Of a stretch of DNA of 46,696 nucleotides, positions 17,542 to 25,038 are shown in pieces. A model generated the notes under the pieces. It was not told the DNA's origin, did no database searches, and saw only the letters and a program-made list of their open reading frames with translations. This DNA comes from JBASRP01 sp044866075 (GTDB lineage: Bacteria; Actinomycetota; AC-67), in assembly GCA_044866075.1 (NCBI GenBank), contig JBIOTQ010000041.1, positions 1 to 46,696 on the forward strand, in the 5' to 3' direction. The translations under genes were made by a program, and so were the position numbers. The number at the start of each line of letters is the position of its first letter. Within the stretch, counting starts at the first letter, position 1.

Positions 17542-18192
17542 TCACACAACGCCTTCGGCGTATCCCCCCTGCGCGAGCGCATTGCGAAGCTCGACGAGGC
17601 GTCGAGTAATGAAGGACACGACCGAGCCGTCGGTCAATCGTACGGCGACGACCGCGGGGTCACCCACTCCGGGGAGTCCGCCCGCATCGACTGCGACGAT
17701 GGACGACCGTTGGATCTTCACAGCGGGCACGCGCAGCCATTTGGCGCGACGGTTCGGCGTCCACTCGAATCCGTCTCGGGTGATGAGCAGATCGCCCGTC
17801 ACCAGCCCGTGGCTCAGCGATGCGCGGTCCGTGTTGGAGAACGAAGGCGCAAGCATCGGACTCGAACGCACCTCTTGCAGTCTTATCGTTCCGGTGGCAC
17901 CGAAAAGTCCTCCGACAGCCTTCGCCAACCGATCCCGACGCCGATCCTCACTCCGAACGCGGGTTACGACGACGACCCCTAGGACGAGCGCGCCCCCGAG
18001 TCCTCCGAGAACGACGACCGCCCCGTCCTGCCCCGAACGCAAGAGGCTGATGCCGAAGATCGTGCCCGTGATCGCCAGCATGCCGAACATCCGTCGCCTG
18101 GCATCGGCGACGGCTTGCCTCGGCGGGAGCTTCGGAGGGCCGATGGCCACGACCCGGAGAGTAGCAGCGCGCCGGGTGGTCCGAACCGGCAC
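17542..18192 (-). CDS. Hypothetical membrane protein with cytosolic PH-like domain
   Basis: A 216-residue minus-strand protein. Two hydrophobic segments lie near residues 37-53 and 60-77, after a basic N-terminus, followed by a soluble beta-rich region ending in SVVSFITRRLVELRNAL, which resembles bacterial PH-like domains. The long start (GTG 18192) has a weak GAGGA upstream; GTG 18150 (VAIGPPKL) is a shorter alternative. It is divergent from metK with about 97 bases between them and converges on coaBC with 18 bases. No specific function is inferred. Confidence 0.75.
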   Translation of the reverse strand: MPVRTTRRAATLRVVAIGPPKLPPRQAVADARRRMFGMLAITGTIFGISLLRSGQDGAVVVLGGLGGALVLGVVVVTRVRSEDRRRDRLAKAVGGLFGATGTIRLQEVRSSPMLAPSFSNTDRASLSHGLVTGDLLITRDGFEWTPNRRAKWLRVPAVKIQRSSIVAVDAGGLPGVGDPAVVAVRLTDGSVVSFITRRLVELRNALAQGGYAEGVV

Positions 18193-18232
18193 ATTTGCGG
18201 CGTTCCTCTACCGCCGGGCGCGACGTGGCCCC

Positions 18233-18238
18233 TATAAT
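18233..18238 (+). promoter_or_regulatory. -10 element upstream of metK
   Basis: A perfect TATAAT at 18233-18238 would start metK transcription near 18245, leaving a leader of about 45 bases. No good -35 is visible. The leader is too short for a SAM riboswitch and shows none. Confidence 0.55.
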
Positions 18239-18289
18239 TCCGGCCGAACGCCCGCCACCCGAACCACGCGATCTCCAAGGAGAAAAGCG

Positions 18290-19477
18290 ATGTCCCGACG
18301 CTGGGTCTACACATCCGAATCTGTCACAGAGGGCCACCCCGACAAGATGGCGGACCAGATCTCGGACGCCATCCTCGATGCGATCCTGAAGGACGATCCG
18401 TTCGGGCGCGTCGCCTGCGAGACCTTCGTGACCACGGGCCTCGCCGTCGTCGGCGGCGAGATCTCGACCTCGACGTACGTGGACGTTCCCTCGATCGTGC
18501 GCCGCGTGATCATGGACATCGGATACACGCGCGCCAAGTACGGCTTCGACGGCGAGACCTGCGGCGTCATCGTCGCGATCCAGGAGCAGTCGCCCGACAT
18601 CGCGCAGGGCGTCGACCACGCCTTCGAGGAGCGCACCGGTCAGGGCGATCAGATCGACGCCCAGGGCGCCGGCGACCAGGGGATGATGGTCGGCTACGCC
18701 TGCAGCGAGACGCCGGTTCTCATGCCGATGCCCATCTACCTCGCGCACAAGCTGTCGCACCGGCTGGCCGAGGTTCGCAAGGCGGGCCTCGTTCCGTATC
18801 TGCGACCGGATGGCAAGACGCAGGTCACGGTCGAGTACGAGGACAACAAACCCGTGCGTGTGAATACGATCGTCGTGAGCGCGCAGCACCAGCCGGACAT
18901 CGACATCGAGACGCTCCTCACACCCGACGTGCGCGAGCACGTCGTCGACCCGATCCTCCATGACGTCGGCATCGACAGCCAGGGATACGACCTGTTCGTG
19001 AACCCCACCGGCCGCTTCGAGGTCGGCGGTCCGAAGGCCGACACGGGCCTGACCGGGCGCAAGATCATCGTGGATACCTACGGCGGCATGGCGCGGCACG
19101 GCGGCGGCGCCTTCTCGGGCAAGGACCCGACGAAGGTCGACCGCTCGGCTGCCTATGCGTCGCGGTGGGTCGCGAAGAACGTCGTGGCGGCGGGTCTCGC
19201 CGAGCGGTGCGAGGTGCAGGTCGCGTACGCGATCGGCGTGGCGCACCCCGTGTCGGTCTCCGTGGAGACGTTCGGGACGGAGTCGGTGGCGGTTGAGAAG
19301 ATAGAGAAATGCATCCGCGAGGTGTTCGACCTCCGTCCGGCGGCGATCCTGCGTGACCTCGACCTCCGGCGGCCCATCTACCAGAAGACCGCGGCCTACG
19401 GTCACTTCGGCCGCGAGCTCAAGGACTTCACCTGGGAGCGCGCCGACCGCGTCGACGACATCAAGAGCTGCATCTAG
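18290..19477 (+). CDS. metK: S-adenosylmethionine synthetase
   Basis: Makes S-adenosylmethionine from ATP and methionine. The 395-residue product has SVTEGHPDKMADQISDAILD at the N-terminus, GAGDQGMMVGYA near 118, and the signature GGGAFSGKDPTKVDRSAAY near 270, all intact. ATG 18290 follows AAGGAG (18277-18282) at seven bases; the longer upstream frame lies antisense to the neighbour and is not coding. Its TAG shares the palindrome CTAG with the stop codon of the converging HTH gene. Confidence 0.97.
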   Translation: MSRRWVYTSESVTEGHPDKMADQISDAILDAILKDDPFGRVACETFVTTGLAVVGGEISTSTYVDVPSIVRRVIMDIGYTRAKYGFDGETCGVIVAIQEQSPDIAQGVDHAFEERTGQGDQIDAQGAGDQGMMVGYACSETPVLMPMPIYLAHKLSHRLAEVRKAGLVPYLRPDGKTQVTVEYEDNKPVRVNTIVVSAQHQPDIDIETLLTPDVREHVVDPILHDVGIDSQGYDLFVNPTGRFEVGGPKADTGLTGRKIIVDTYGGMARHGGGAFSGKDPTKVDRSAAYASRWVAKNVVAAGLAERCEVQVAYAIGVAHPVSVSVETFGTESVAVEKIEKCIREVFDLRPAAILRDLDLRRPIYQKTAAYGHFGRELKDFTWERADRVDDIKSCI

Positions 19478-19755
19478 TCGGGCGGCCCGCGTTCAGCGGA
19501 CACGTAGCGTTTCCACTGCTGCTGAACCGCTTGCGTCGAAACCCGTAGAACGACTCCGAGGTCGTACCAAGACCAGCCTCGCCGACGCGCTTCGAGGATC
19601 AACTCCCGGCGACGCTCGGCGACGAGCTTCTGGAAATGACAGAGCGCGCCGAACGAGGCGATCCCGGGCGGCCTCTTCAGACGGCGCAGCATCTCCTCAT
19701 CGGTATAGACGTGATGCATCGGTCGATGATGAGGCCTTCCCGCGGCAAGTTCCAC
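19474..19755 (-). CDS. Small helix-turn-helix protein
   Basis: About 93 residues if GTG 19755 is used; ATG 19716 would give about 80 residues and longer starts extend through unconserved sequence. The C-terminal half, ILEARRRGWSWYDLGVVLRV followed by STQAVQQQW, is a helix-turn-helix of the kind common in Actinobacteria (in which a W..IG..LGVS.QA pattern is usual). It is probably a DNA-binding regulator. It overlaps the metK stop at CTAG and is divergent from priA; a perfect dyad (19860-19888) lies in the space between them. The target is unknown. Confidence 0.7.
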   Translation of the reverse strand: MELAAGRPHHRPMHHVYTDEEMLRRLKRPPGIASFGALCHFQKLVAERRRELILEARRRGWSWYDLGVVLRVSTQAVQQQWKRYVSAERGPPD

Positions 19756-19859
19756 CGATTGCGTCTCACCTCCGACCTTCGGGTGGATCGGGTCGCCCGC
19801 ACTTGATCCCAGCACCTTGGCAACACGGGTTGAAATGGGTTTCCGTTCGTCCAGGTGAG

Positions 19860-19888
19860 GGCGTTGATCACCGTCGATATTCAACGCC
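19860..19888. promoter_or_regulatory. Perfect 8-bp inverted repeat, candidate operator
   Basis: GGCGTTGA (19860-19867) and TCAACGCC (19881-19888) are perfect inverted copies whose centres are 21 bases apart, about two helical turns, in the divergent HTH/priA intergenic space. TTGACA, a perfect -35 hexamer, starts three bases downstream at 19891, although the corresponding -10 is weak. It could be an operator for the neighbouring HTH protein or simply a stem-loop. Confidence 0.45.
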
Positions 19889-19936
19889 TGTTGACAAGGT
19901 GTTCGAGGGGTGCGCAGACCGGGAGCCTTGGAACCG

Positions 19937-21646
19937 ATGACGGGGGTAGCCGGATTCGCGTCCGTCGTTCTCACGCAGAGCGCGCTCTCCCACCTCGATC
20001 GAGCCTTCACCTACCGCGTTCCCGACGACCTCCCGGTTGAGGTCGGCGCGCGCGTACGCGTTCCCTTCCGGAGACGCAACCGTGAGGGCGTGGTCATCGC
20101 ACTCCTCGACGAGCCCGACGTCGAGCGTGCTTTGCCGATCAACGCGGTGCTCGGCCCGGGCCTGGATCCCGATCTCGTTGACCTCTGCCGATGGGTCGCC
20201 TATCAGTACCTGGCAACGCTGGGCGAGACGCTGGCCGCCGCATTGCCCCAACGCGTCGTGGAGGAAGAGAAGGAGAGGGACGGCACTCCGTTGCCGGTCG
20301 CGCCACGACCGCTCGCGTGGCTGCGCGGGTACAACAACGGCGTTGCGATCGAGCGCGCTCTGACGGCGGGGAAGCACGCTGGGTTCTCGTGGCGACCCGG
20401 CGAGAGCCGTCCCGCGGAGATCGCTGCGCTGGTCGCGGCGACCGCCGGGCGCGGCCGCGGCGTGATAGTGCTCGTGCCGGATGTGCGTTTCAGCGGCGAG
20501 GTGGCCGCGGCGCTCGAGCCCCTCGGCGACGCCGTCGCGTGGCTGGGCAGCGACCGTTCGGCGCGTGAGCGATACCGGGCGTGGCTCGCGGTCCGCGAGG
20601 GTCGGGCGCTCGTGGCGGCCGGGGGCCGGGCGGCCGTTTACGCGCCGGTTCAGAACCTCGGCCTCGTGATCGTCGACGACGAGGCCCACGTCTCCTACAA
20701 GGAGCGCCGCGCGCCGCGTATCAATGCGCGCGCGGTTGCGGCCGAACGCGCGCGGCAGGCCGGCGCCGTCCTGATCGCGGTCGGAACGCCACCCTCGGTC
20801 GAGGCATCGGCGGCGGTCGAGCGCGGCTCCTTGACGGCCGTCGTTCCCCAAACATCCGCGGCGCGCGGCCGGCCGCCGGTTACCATCGTCGACCTCTCAC
20901 GGGAGGGATTCCGGCTCGTTCCGCACGCCGACACTCTTCGCACCGCGTCGAGCGAGCTGTCCGCGGGTCGTCGCGTGGTCCTCCTCATCCATCGGGCCGG
21001 CGACGAGGCGCGTCGCGCCGCGGCCCGGGCGATCCGCATCCTGAAACCGGAGCGTCCCGCACGGCTCGACGCGCGAACCAAGCCGGAGGACCTCGCCGGT
21101 GCCGTCGCGCACGCCGACCTAATCATCGCCACACCGGTCATCGCCAAGGATCTGACGATCGACGGCGTCGGGCTCGTGGCCATCCTCGAAGCGGACGTGG
21201 CGCTGGCCGTGCCGGAGTTCCGTAGCGCCGAGGAGGCGTTCGCGACCTGGTGGCACGTCGCGCGCTGGGCGCGCGGCGGACGCGTGGTCGTCGAGACGGC
21301 CGAGCCTCATCACCCCGCCGTCCGCGCGCTCGTCCGCTGGGACCCGGACGCGCTGTATCGCTGGGACGCCTCCAGGCGCCGGGAAACCGGGTATCCTCCG
21401 TTCGCGGGTCTGGCTCGTATCGACGTGCCGCCGGAACGGGCAGTAGACGTCGCCGCGCGCGTCGCGTCTCTCCCCGGTCTAACGGTCCTAGGGCCGCTGG
21501 AGCGGAAGGACCGCGCGGTGGTCGTCGTTCGGGCGCGTTCCCGGAACGCGTTGGTGACGGCGCTGAGGCCTCTGGCCGATCGGTGGCGCGCCGACGAAGA
21601 GCCGATCCGCGTTGACGTGGATCCGAGAGAGGTGTTGCCCCGATGA
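19937..21646 (+). CDS. priA: PriA-like primosomal protein N', helicase motifs degenerate
   Basis: Related to replication restart helicase PriA. The N-terminal DNA-binding domain is recognisable (SHLDRAFTYRVPDDLPVEVGARVRVPF), as is a DEAH-like VIVDDEAHVSYKE and the C-terminal GYPPFAGLARI. However, the Walker A region reads KHAGFSWRPGESRPAEIAAL in place of GxTGSGKTE, the zinc-binding cysteine cluster is absent, and the 569-residue length is well short of the ~730 of E. coli PriA. Actinobacterial PriA proteins are often helicase-dead, and this one fits. ATG 19937 is chosen; GTG 19910 is an alternative. The stop overlaps def by four bases. Confidence 0.88.
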   Translation: MTGVAGFASVVLTQSALSHLDRAFTYRVPDDLPVEVGARVRVPFRRRNREGVVIALLDEPDVERALPINAVLGPGLDPDLVDLCRWVAYQYLATLGETLAAALPQRVVEEEKERDGTPLPVAPRPLAWLRGYNNGVAIERALTAGKHAGFSWRPGESRPAEIAALVAATAGRGRGVIVLVPDVRFSGEVAAALEPLGDAVAWLGSDRSARERYRAWLAVREGRALVAAGGRAAVYAPVQNLGLVIVDDEAHVSYKERRAPRINARAVAAERARQAGAVLIAVGTPPSVEASAAVERGSLTAVVPQTSAARGRPPVTIVDLSREGFRLVPHADTLRTASSELSAGRRVVLLIHRAGDEARRAAARAIRILKPERPARLDARTKPEDLAGAVAHADLIIATPVIAKDLTIDGVGLVAILEADVALAVPEFRSAEEAFATWWHVARWARGGRVVVETAEPHHPAVRALVRWDPDALYRWDASRRRETGYPPFAGLARIDVPPERAVDVAARVASLPGLTVLGPLERKDRAVVVVRARSRNALVTALRPLADRWRADEEPIRVDVDPREVLPR

Positions 21647-22170
21647 CGGTGCGGGCGATCAGGAAGTTCGGCGATCCGGTGCTGCGATCGCCCGGACTGG
21701 CCGTCGTCGAGTTCGACGATCGCCTCGCCAAGCTCGCGGCCGACATGCGCGAGACGATGCTCGCCGCGCCCGGCGTTGGACTCGCGGCGCCGCAGGTCGG
21801 CATCCCGCGCCGCCTGTTCACGTTCGACTCCGGAGAGGAGGCGGGTGCGTACGCCAACCCCGAGATCGTCTGGCGCTCGGACGACACTCAGGAAGGCGAG
21901 GAGGGGTGCTTGTCCATCCCCGGCATCTATTTCCCGGTCACCCGCGCGATGACGGTTCGCGTCCGCGCGCAGTCCCTCGACGGCGATCCGATCGAACGCG
22001 AAGCGGAGGGTTTCTTGGCCCGCATCTTCCAGCACGAGATCGACCATCTCGACGGCGTCCTCTTCGTCGACCGTCTCGAGGCCGACCATCGCCGAGACGC
22101 GATGCGGTTGATCCGTGAAGCGGAGCTCGGCATCGCCCATCCTCCGGAGCACCCCGCTCGCGCGCTCTAG
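21643..22170 (+). CDS. def: Peptide deformylase
   Basis: Removes the formyl group from nascent proteins. The 175-residue enzyme has the three signature motifs: GVGLAAPQ from residue 44, EGCLSIP at 87-93 with metal ligand C89, and HEIDHLDG at 131-138 with ligands H131 and H135 and catalytic E132. ATG 21643 overlaps the priA stop. It is followed four bases later by fmt, its functional partner. Confidence 0.97.
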   Translation: MTVRAIRKFGDPVLRSPGLAVVEFDDRLAKLAADMRETMLAAPGVGLAAPQVGIPRRLFTFDSGEEAGAYANPEIVWRSDDTQEGEEGCLSIPGIYFPVTRAMTVRVRAQSLDGDPIEREAEGFLARIFQHEIDHLDGVLFVDRLEADHRRDAMRLIREAELGIAHPPEHPARAL

Positions 22171-22174
22171 CGGC

Positions 22175-23107
22175 GTGAACGTCGTCTTCTTCGGAACACC
22201 GGAGCCGGCCTCCGTCGCACTCGCCGCCCTCCTCGATTCGACGCACGACGTGGCGGCGGTCGTGACCCAGCCCGACCGTCCGAGGGGACGCAGCGGCCGG
22301 CCGGTTCCCTCTCCGGTGAAGGAACGCGCCCGCGAGGCCGGCCTGGCGGTCCTGCAACCGGCGTCTCCCCGCGACGCGGGCTTCGCCGAAGAGCTCGCGC
22401 GCATCGCGCCGGACGTCTGCGCCGTCGTCGCCTACGGGCACATCTTGCCGCCCGAGGTCCTCGCCGTGCCTCCGCGCGGCTTCGTCAACGTGCATTTCTC
22501 GCTGCTCCCGCGGTACCGGGGCGCCGCGCCCGTTCAACGCGCGGTGATGGCGGGGGAGACGGAGACCGGCGTGACCACGTTCCTCCTCGAGCCGACGCTC
22601 GACACGGGACCGATCCTGTCCGTCGCGCCCGAACCGATCGCTCCCGACGACACGAGCGCGACGCTGATGGGAAGACTCGCGGCCGCCGGGGCGCGCCTCC
22701 TTATAGAAACGCTCGACGCGATGGAGGCCGGCACGCTTCACCCGCTGTCGCAGGACCCAGCCCTCGCCACGCCGGCGCCGAAGATCAAGCCGGAGGAGGG
22801 GCTGATCCACTGGTCGCGACCGGCGAAGGAGATCGCCGATCTCGTCCGCGGGCTCAACCCGGCCCCGGGCGCGTACACGTCGTTCCGGGGCAAGCGGCTC
22901 AAGGTCTGGCGCGCGGCGCCGGTCGAGGCGACGGAAGCGGCCCCGCCCGGCTCCGTCCTTCCCTCCGGCAAAGACGCGTTCGTCGTCGCAACCGGAGACG
23001 GCGGGCTCGCTCTGCTCGAGGTCCAACTCGAGGGGGGCAAACGCCTCGCTGCAGCAGACTTCGTACGGGGACACGCGCCGAAGAAGAGCGAGATCCTGGG
23101 AACCTGA
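22175..23107 (+). CDS. fmt: Methionyl-tRNA formyltransferase
   Basis: Formylates initiator Met-tRNA using 10-formyl-THF. The 310 residues start VVFFGTPEPASVALAALL and contain the catalytic N105 and H107 in NVHFSLLPRYRGAAPVQ, LDTGPIL near 140 and the C-terminal tRNA-binding domain from about 205. GTG 22175 lies just after the def stop; the longer ATG 22115 frame would overlap def extensively and is not needed. The order priA-def-fmt is standard for the phylum. Confidence 0.96.
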   Translation: MNVVFFGTPEPASVALAALLDSTHDVAAVVTQPDRPRGRSGRPVPSPVKERAREAGLAVLQPASPRDAGFAEELARIAPDVCAVVAYGHILPPEVLAVPPRGFVNVHFSLLPRYRGAAPVQRAVMAGETETGVTTFLLEPTLDTGPILSVAPEPIAPDDTSATLMGRLAAAGARLLIETLDAMEAGTLHPLSQDPALATPAPKIKPEEGLIHWSRPAKEIADLVRGLNPAPGAYTSFRGKRLKVWRAAPVEATEAAPPGSVLPSGKDAFVVATGDGGLALLEVQLEGGKRLAAADFVRGHAPKKSEILGT

Positions 23108-23143
23108 GGCGCCGTTCAGTCTACAATCGCGCCAGGAGGAGCC

Positions 23144-23824
23144 CTGGACGTCACATACAAGCTCGCACCCTCGATCCTCGCCGCCGACTTCGCTCACCTC
23201 GCCGACCACGTGGCTGCGGTCGAAACACACGCCGACCATCTGCACATCGACGTGATGGACGGTCACTTCGTTCCACCGATCACGATCGGCCCCGTCGTCG
23301 TCAAAGCGCTCCGACGCATCACGGCGCTTCCGCTCGAGTGCCATCTGATGGTCACCGAACCCGAGAAACAGGTCGAGCAGTTCGCCGAGGCCGGGGGCGA
23401 CTCCGCCGTGTGGCACCTCGAATCCCCGCCCGACCCTCGCCCGGTCCTGCGTCGCGTCCGCGAGCTCGGGATGAAGGCCGGACTCGCGATCAACCCCGAG
23501 ACCCCGTTCGAAACCGCGCTGCCGTACCTCCAGGACATCGACGTCCTCAACGTGATGACGGTGAATCCGGGATGGGCCGGCCAGAAGTTCCTCCACGAGG
23601 TCCTGCCGAAGATCCGCACCGCGCGCGAGCGCATCGCGGCGGAGGAGCTCCCGATCGACATCTCGGTCGACGGCGGGGTCAACCTCGAGACGGCGCGGCT
23701 CTGCCTCGAGGCCGGCGCCAACGTGCTCGGGGCGGCGACGGCGATCTTCGCCCAGCCCGACGTGACCGCCGCCGCGGCGGCGCTCAAGCGCCTGATGGCC
23801 GACCACGCGACCCAGTCGGTGTGA
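23144..23824 (+). CDS. rpe: Ribulose-phosphate 3-epimerase (probable CTG start)
   Basis: Interconverts ribulose 5-phosphate and xylulose 5-phosphate. The frame includes YKLAPSILAADFAHLADHVA, HIDVMDGHFVPPITIGP, HLMVTEPEKQ, VMTVNPGWAGQKF and ISVDGGVNLE, all signatures of the family. The first strand (LAPSILAADF) lies upstream of the first standard start (GTG 23210), so the true start must be earlier. The only candidate before the in-frame fmt stop is CTG 23144, preceded by AGGAGGA (23134-23140). That gives 226 residues, the normal length. A TACAAT at 23122-23127 could be a -10. Confidence 0.94.
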   Translation: MDVTYKLAPSILAADFAHLADHVAAVETHADHLHIDVMDGHFVPPITIGPVVVKALRRITALPLECHLMVTEPEKQVEQFAEAGGDSAVWHLESPPDPRPVLRRVRELGMKAGLAINPETPFETALPYLQDIDVLNVMTVNPGWAGQKFLHEVLPKIRTARERIAAEELPIDISVDGGVNLETARLCLEAGANVLGAATAIFAQPDVTAAAAALKRLMADHATQSV

Positions 23825-23825
23825 C

Positions 23826-24755
23826 ATGGGAGACAAGATCCTTGTTGCCGACGACGACGACGCCATCCTCCGGCTGGTCGAGATCAATCTCAGCCTCGAC
23901 GGCTTCGAGGTGATCACCGCAGCCGACGGTGAGGAGGCGTTGCGCCTGGTCAACGAACACCTCCCCGCGCTCGTGCTCCTGGACGTGATGATGCCGAAGA
24001 TCGATGGCTACGAGGTGTGCGAGCGCATCCGGGCGGACGGCCGCACGCGGCACATCAACGTGATCATGCTGACCGCGAAGTCGCTGTCGGCCGACAAGAT
24101 CGTCGGGCTGACGGCCGGCGCCGACGACTACGTCTTGAAGCCGTTCGATCCGATGGAGCTCGTCGCACGCGTGCGTTCGACGCTTCGCCGTTCGCGCGAG
24201 ATGCGCGCGATCTCGCCGCTGACGGGGCTGCCGGGGAACCTCCAGATCGAGGACGAGATCCGCCATCGGCACGTGGCGGGGGAACCGTTGGCCGTCTGCT
24301 ACGCGGACCTCGACAACTTCAAGGGGTACAACGACCGTTACGGTTTCCTGCAAGGCGACCGCGCGATCGTCTACACGGCCGACACCCTGCGCGAGGTGGC
24401 CGAGTCGTTCCCCGGCTCCTTCCTCGGCCACATCGGCGGCGACGACTTCGTGCTCGTCGTTCATGCCGACGAAGCCGAGTCCGCGTGCCAAAAGGCGATC
24501 GAGCTCTTCGACGCCGGGTCGCGCAACCTGTACGAGCCGGAGGACGTCGCGCGGGGCTACGTGGAGGTCGAGGACCGCCGCGGCAGGATGATGCGGTACC
24601 CCTTGATCTCGCTCTCGATCGGCGTGGGCCTGAACGACGAAACGGTTCGGGAGTACCGCGAGATCGTCGACACGGCGACCGAGATGAAGTCTTTCGCGAA
24701 GCGCCAGCCGGGCAGCGTGTACGCCCTGGACAGGCGCACGCACGGCCCCTCGTAG
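23826..24755 (+). CDS. Response regulator with GGDEF-like output domain
   Basis: A 309-residue two-domain signalling protein. The receiver domain (1-120) has the acidic pocket DDDD at 9-12, phosphorylation site D53 in LLDVMMPKIDG, T82 and K104. The output domain resembles a diguanylate cyclase (SPLTGLPGNLQIEDEI, YADLDNFKGYNDRYGFLQGDR, HIGGDDF), but the signature is GGDDF at 204-208 rather than GGDEF, so activity is doubtful; it may sense or bind GTP or c-di-GMP. The start lies one base after the rpe stop. No kinase is adjacent. One orphan histidine kinase lies at 32757. Confidence 0.88.
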   Translation: MGDKILVADDDDAILRLVEINLSLDGFEVITAADGEEALRLVNEHLPALVLLDVMMPKIDGYEVCERIRADGRTRHINVIMLTAKSLSADKIVGLTAGADDYVLKPFDPMELVARVRSTLRRSREMRAISPLTGLPGNLQIEDEIRHRHVAGEPLAVCYADLDNFKGYNDRYGFLQGDRAIVYTADTLREVAESFPGSFLGHIGGDDFVLVVHADEAESACQKAIELFDAGSRNLYEPEDVARGYVEVEDRRGRMMRYPLISLSIGVGLNDETVREYREIVDTATEMKSFAKRQPGSVYALDRRTHGPS

Positions 24756-24767
24756 CCCGCGTCCAAG

Positions 24768-24786
24768 ACCTGACGGTCCGTCAGGT
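24768..24786. promoter_or_regulatory. 19-bp perfect palindrome at the rib promoter
   Basis: ACCTGACGG, one T, CCGTCAGGT: a perfect inverted repeat with 9-bp arms. It overlaps the -35 region of the promoter whose -10 is TATGCT (24797-24802), and no U-tract follows, so an operator is more likely than a terminator. Its form resembles TetR-family operators. Confidence 0.55.
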
Positions 24787-24793
24787 TCGCCCC

Positions 24794-24802
24794 TGGTATG
24801 CT
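24794..24802 (+). promoter_or_regulatory. Extended -10 promoter of the riboflavin operon
   Basis: TGG then TATGCT (24797-24802) forms an extended -10 about 20 bases before the FMN riboswitch. The -35 position is occupied by the palindrome and is not consensus. Confidence 0.5.
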
Positions 24803-24821
24803 CATCTCGAAGGGTCCAATA

Positions 24822-24960
24822 GGGCGCCTTCGGGGCGGGGTGGAAGTCCCCACCGGCGGTGAAAGCCCGCGACCCGGCCGGGTCGTCCGAGAGGAAGACC
24901 GGCCGGCTGACCCGGTGAAACTCCGAGGCCGACGGTCATAGTCCGGATGGGAGAGGGCGC
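24822..24960 (+). ncRNA. FMN riboswitch (RFN element)
   Basis: The conserved RFN blocks are present in order: CTTCGGGGCGGGGTG, CCCCACCGGCGGT (24849-24861), a variable arm rich in GGCCGG, CCGGTGAAACTCCGAGGCC (about 24912-24930), GACGGTCATAGTCCGGATGG (24931-24950) and the closing GAGAGGGCGC. P1 closes by GCGCC (24824-24828) with GGCGC (24956-24960). In this family FMN binding turns riboflavin genes off; no U-tract terminator follows, so control of translation is more likely than of termination. It precedes ribD by about 80 bases. Confidence 0.95.
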
Positions 24961-25038
24961 GATGTGGGCTCGGCTTGCAGCCGTGCTCGCGTCTTGCCGT
25001 CCCGCCGCTCCGAATGTTGAGTGGGTGAACGGTCAGGG

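Noticed and set aside
18239..18289. SAM riboswitch before metK
   Set aside because: The leader is only about 45 bases and shows no SAM-type conserved blocks.
17582..18289. N-terminal extension of metK by 236 codons
   Set aside because: It is antisense to the membrane protein gene; ATG 18290 has AAGGAG and the family N-terminus.
24768..24786. Palindrome as terminator of the receiver/GGDDF gene
   Set aside because: No T-run follows and it overlaps the rib promoter; operator preferred, though a weak terminator cannot be excluded.
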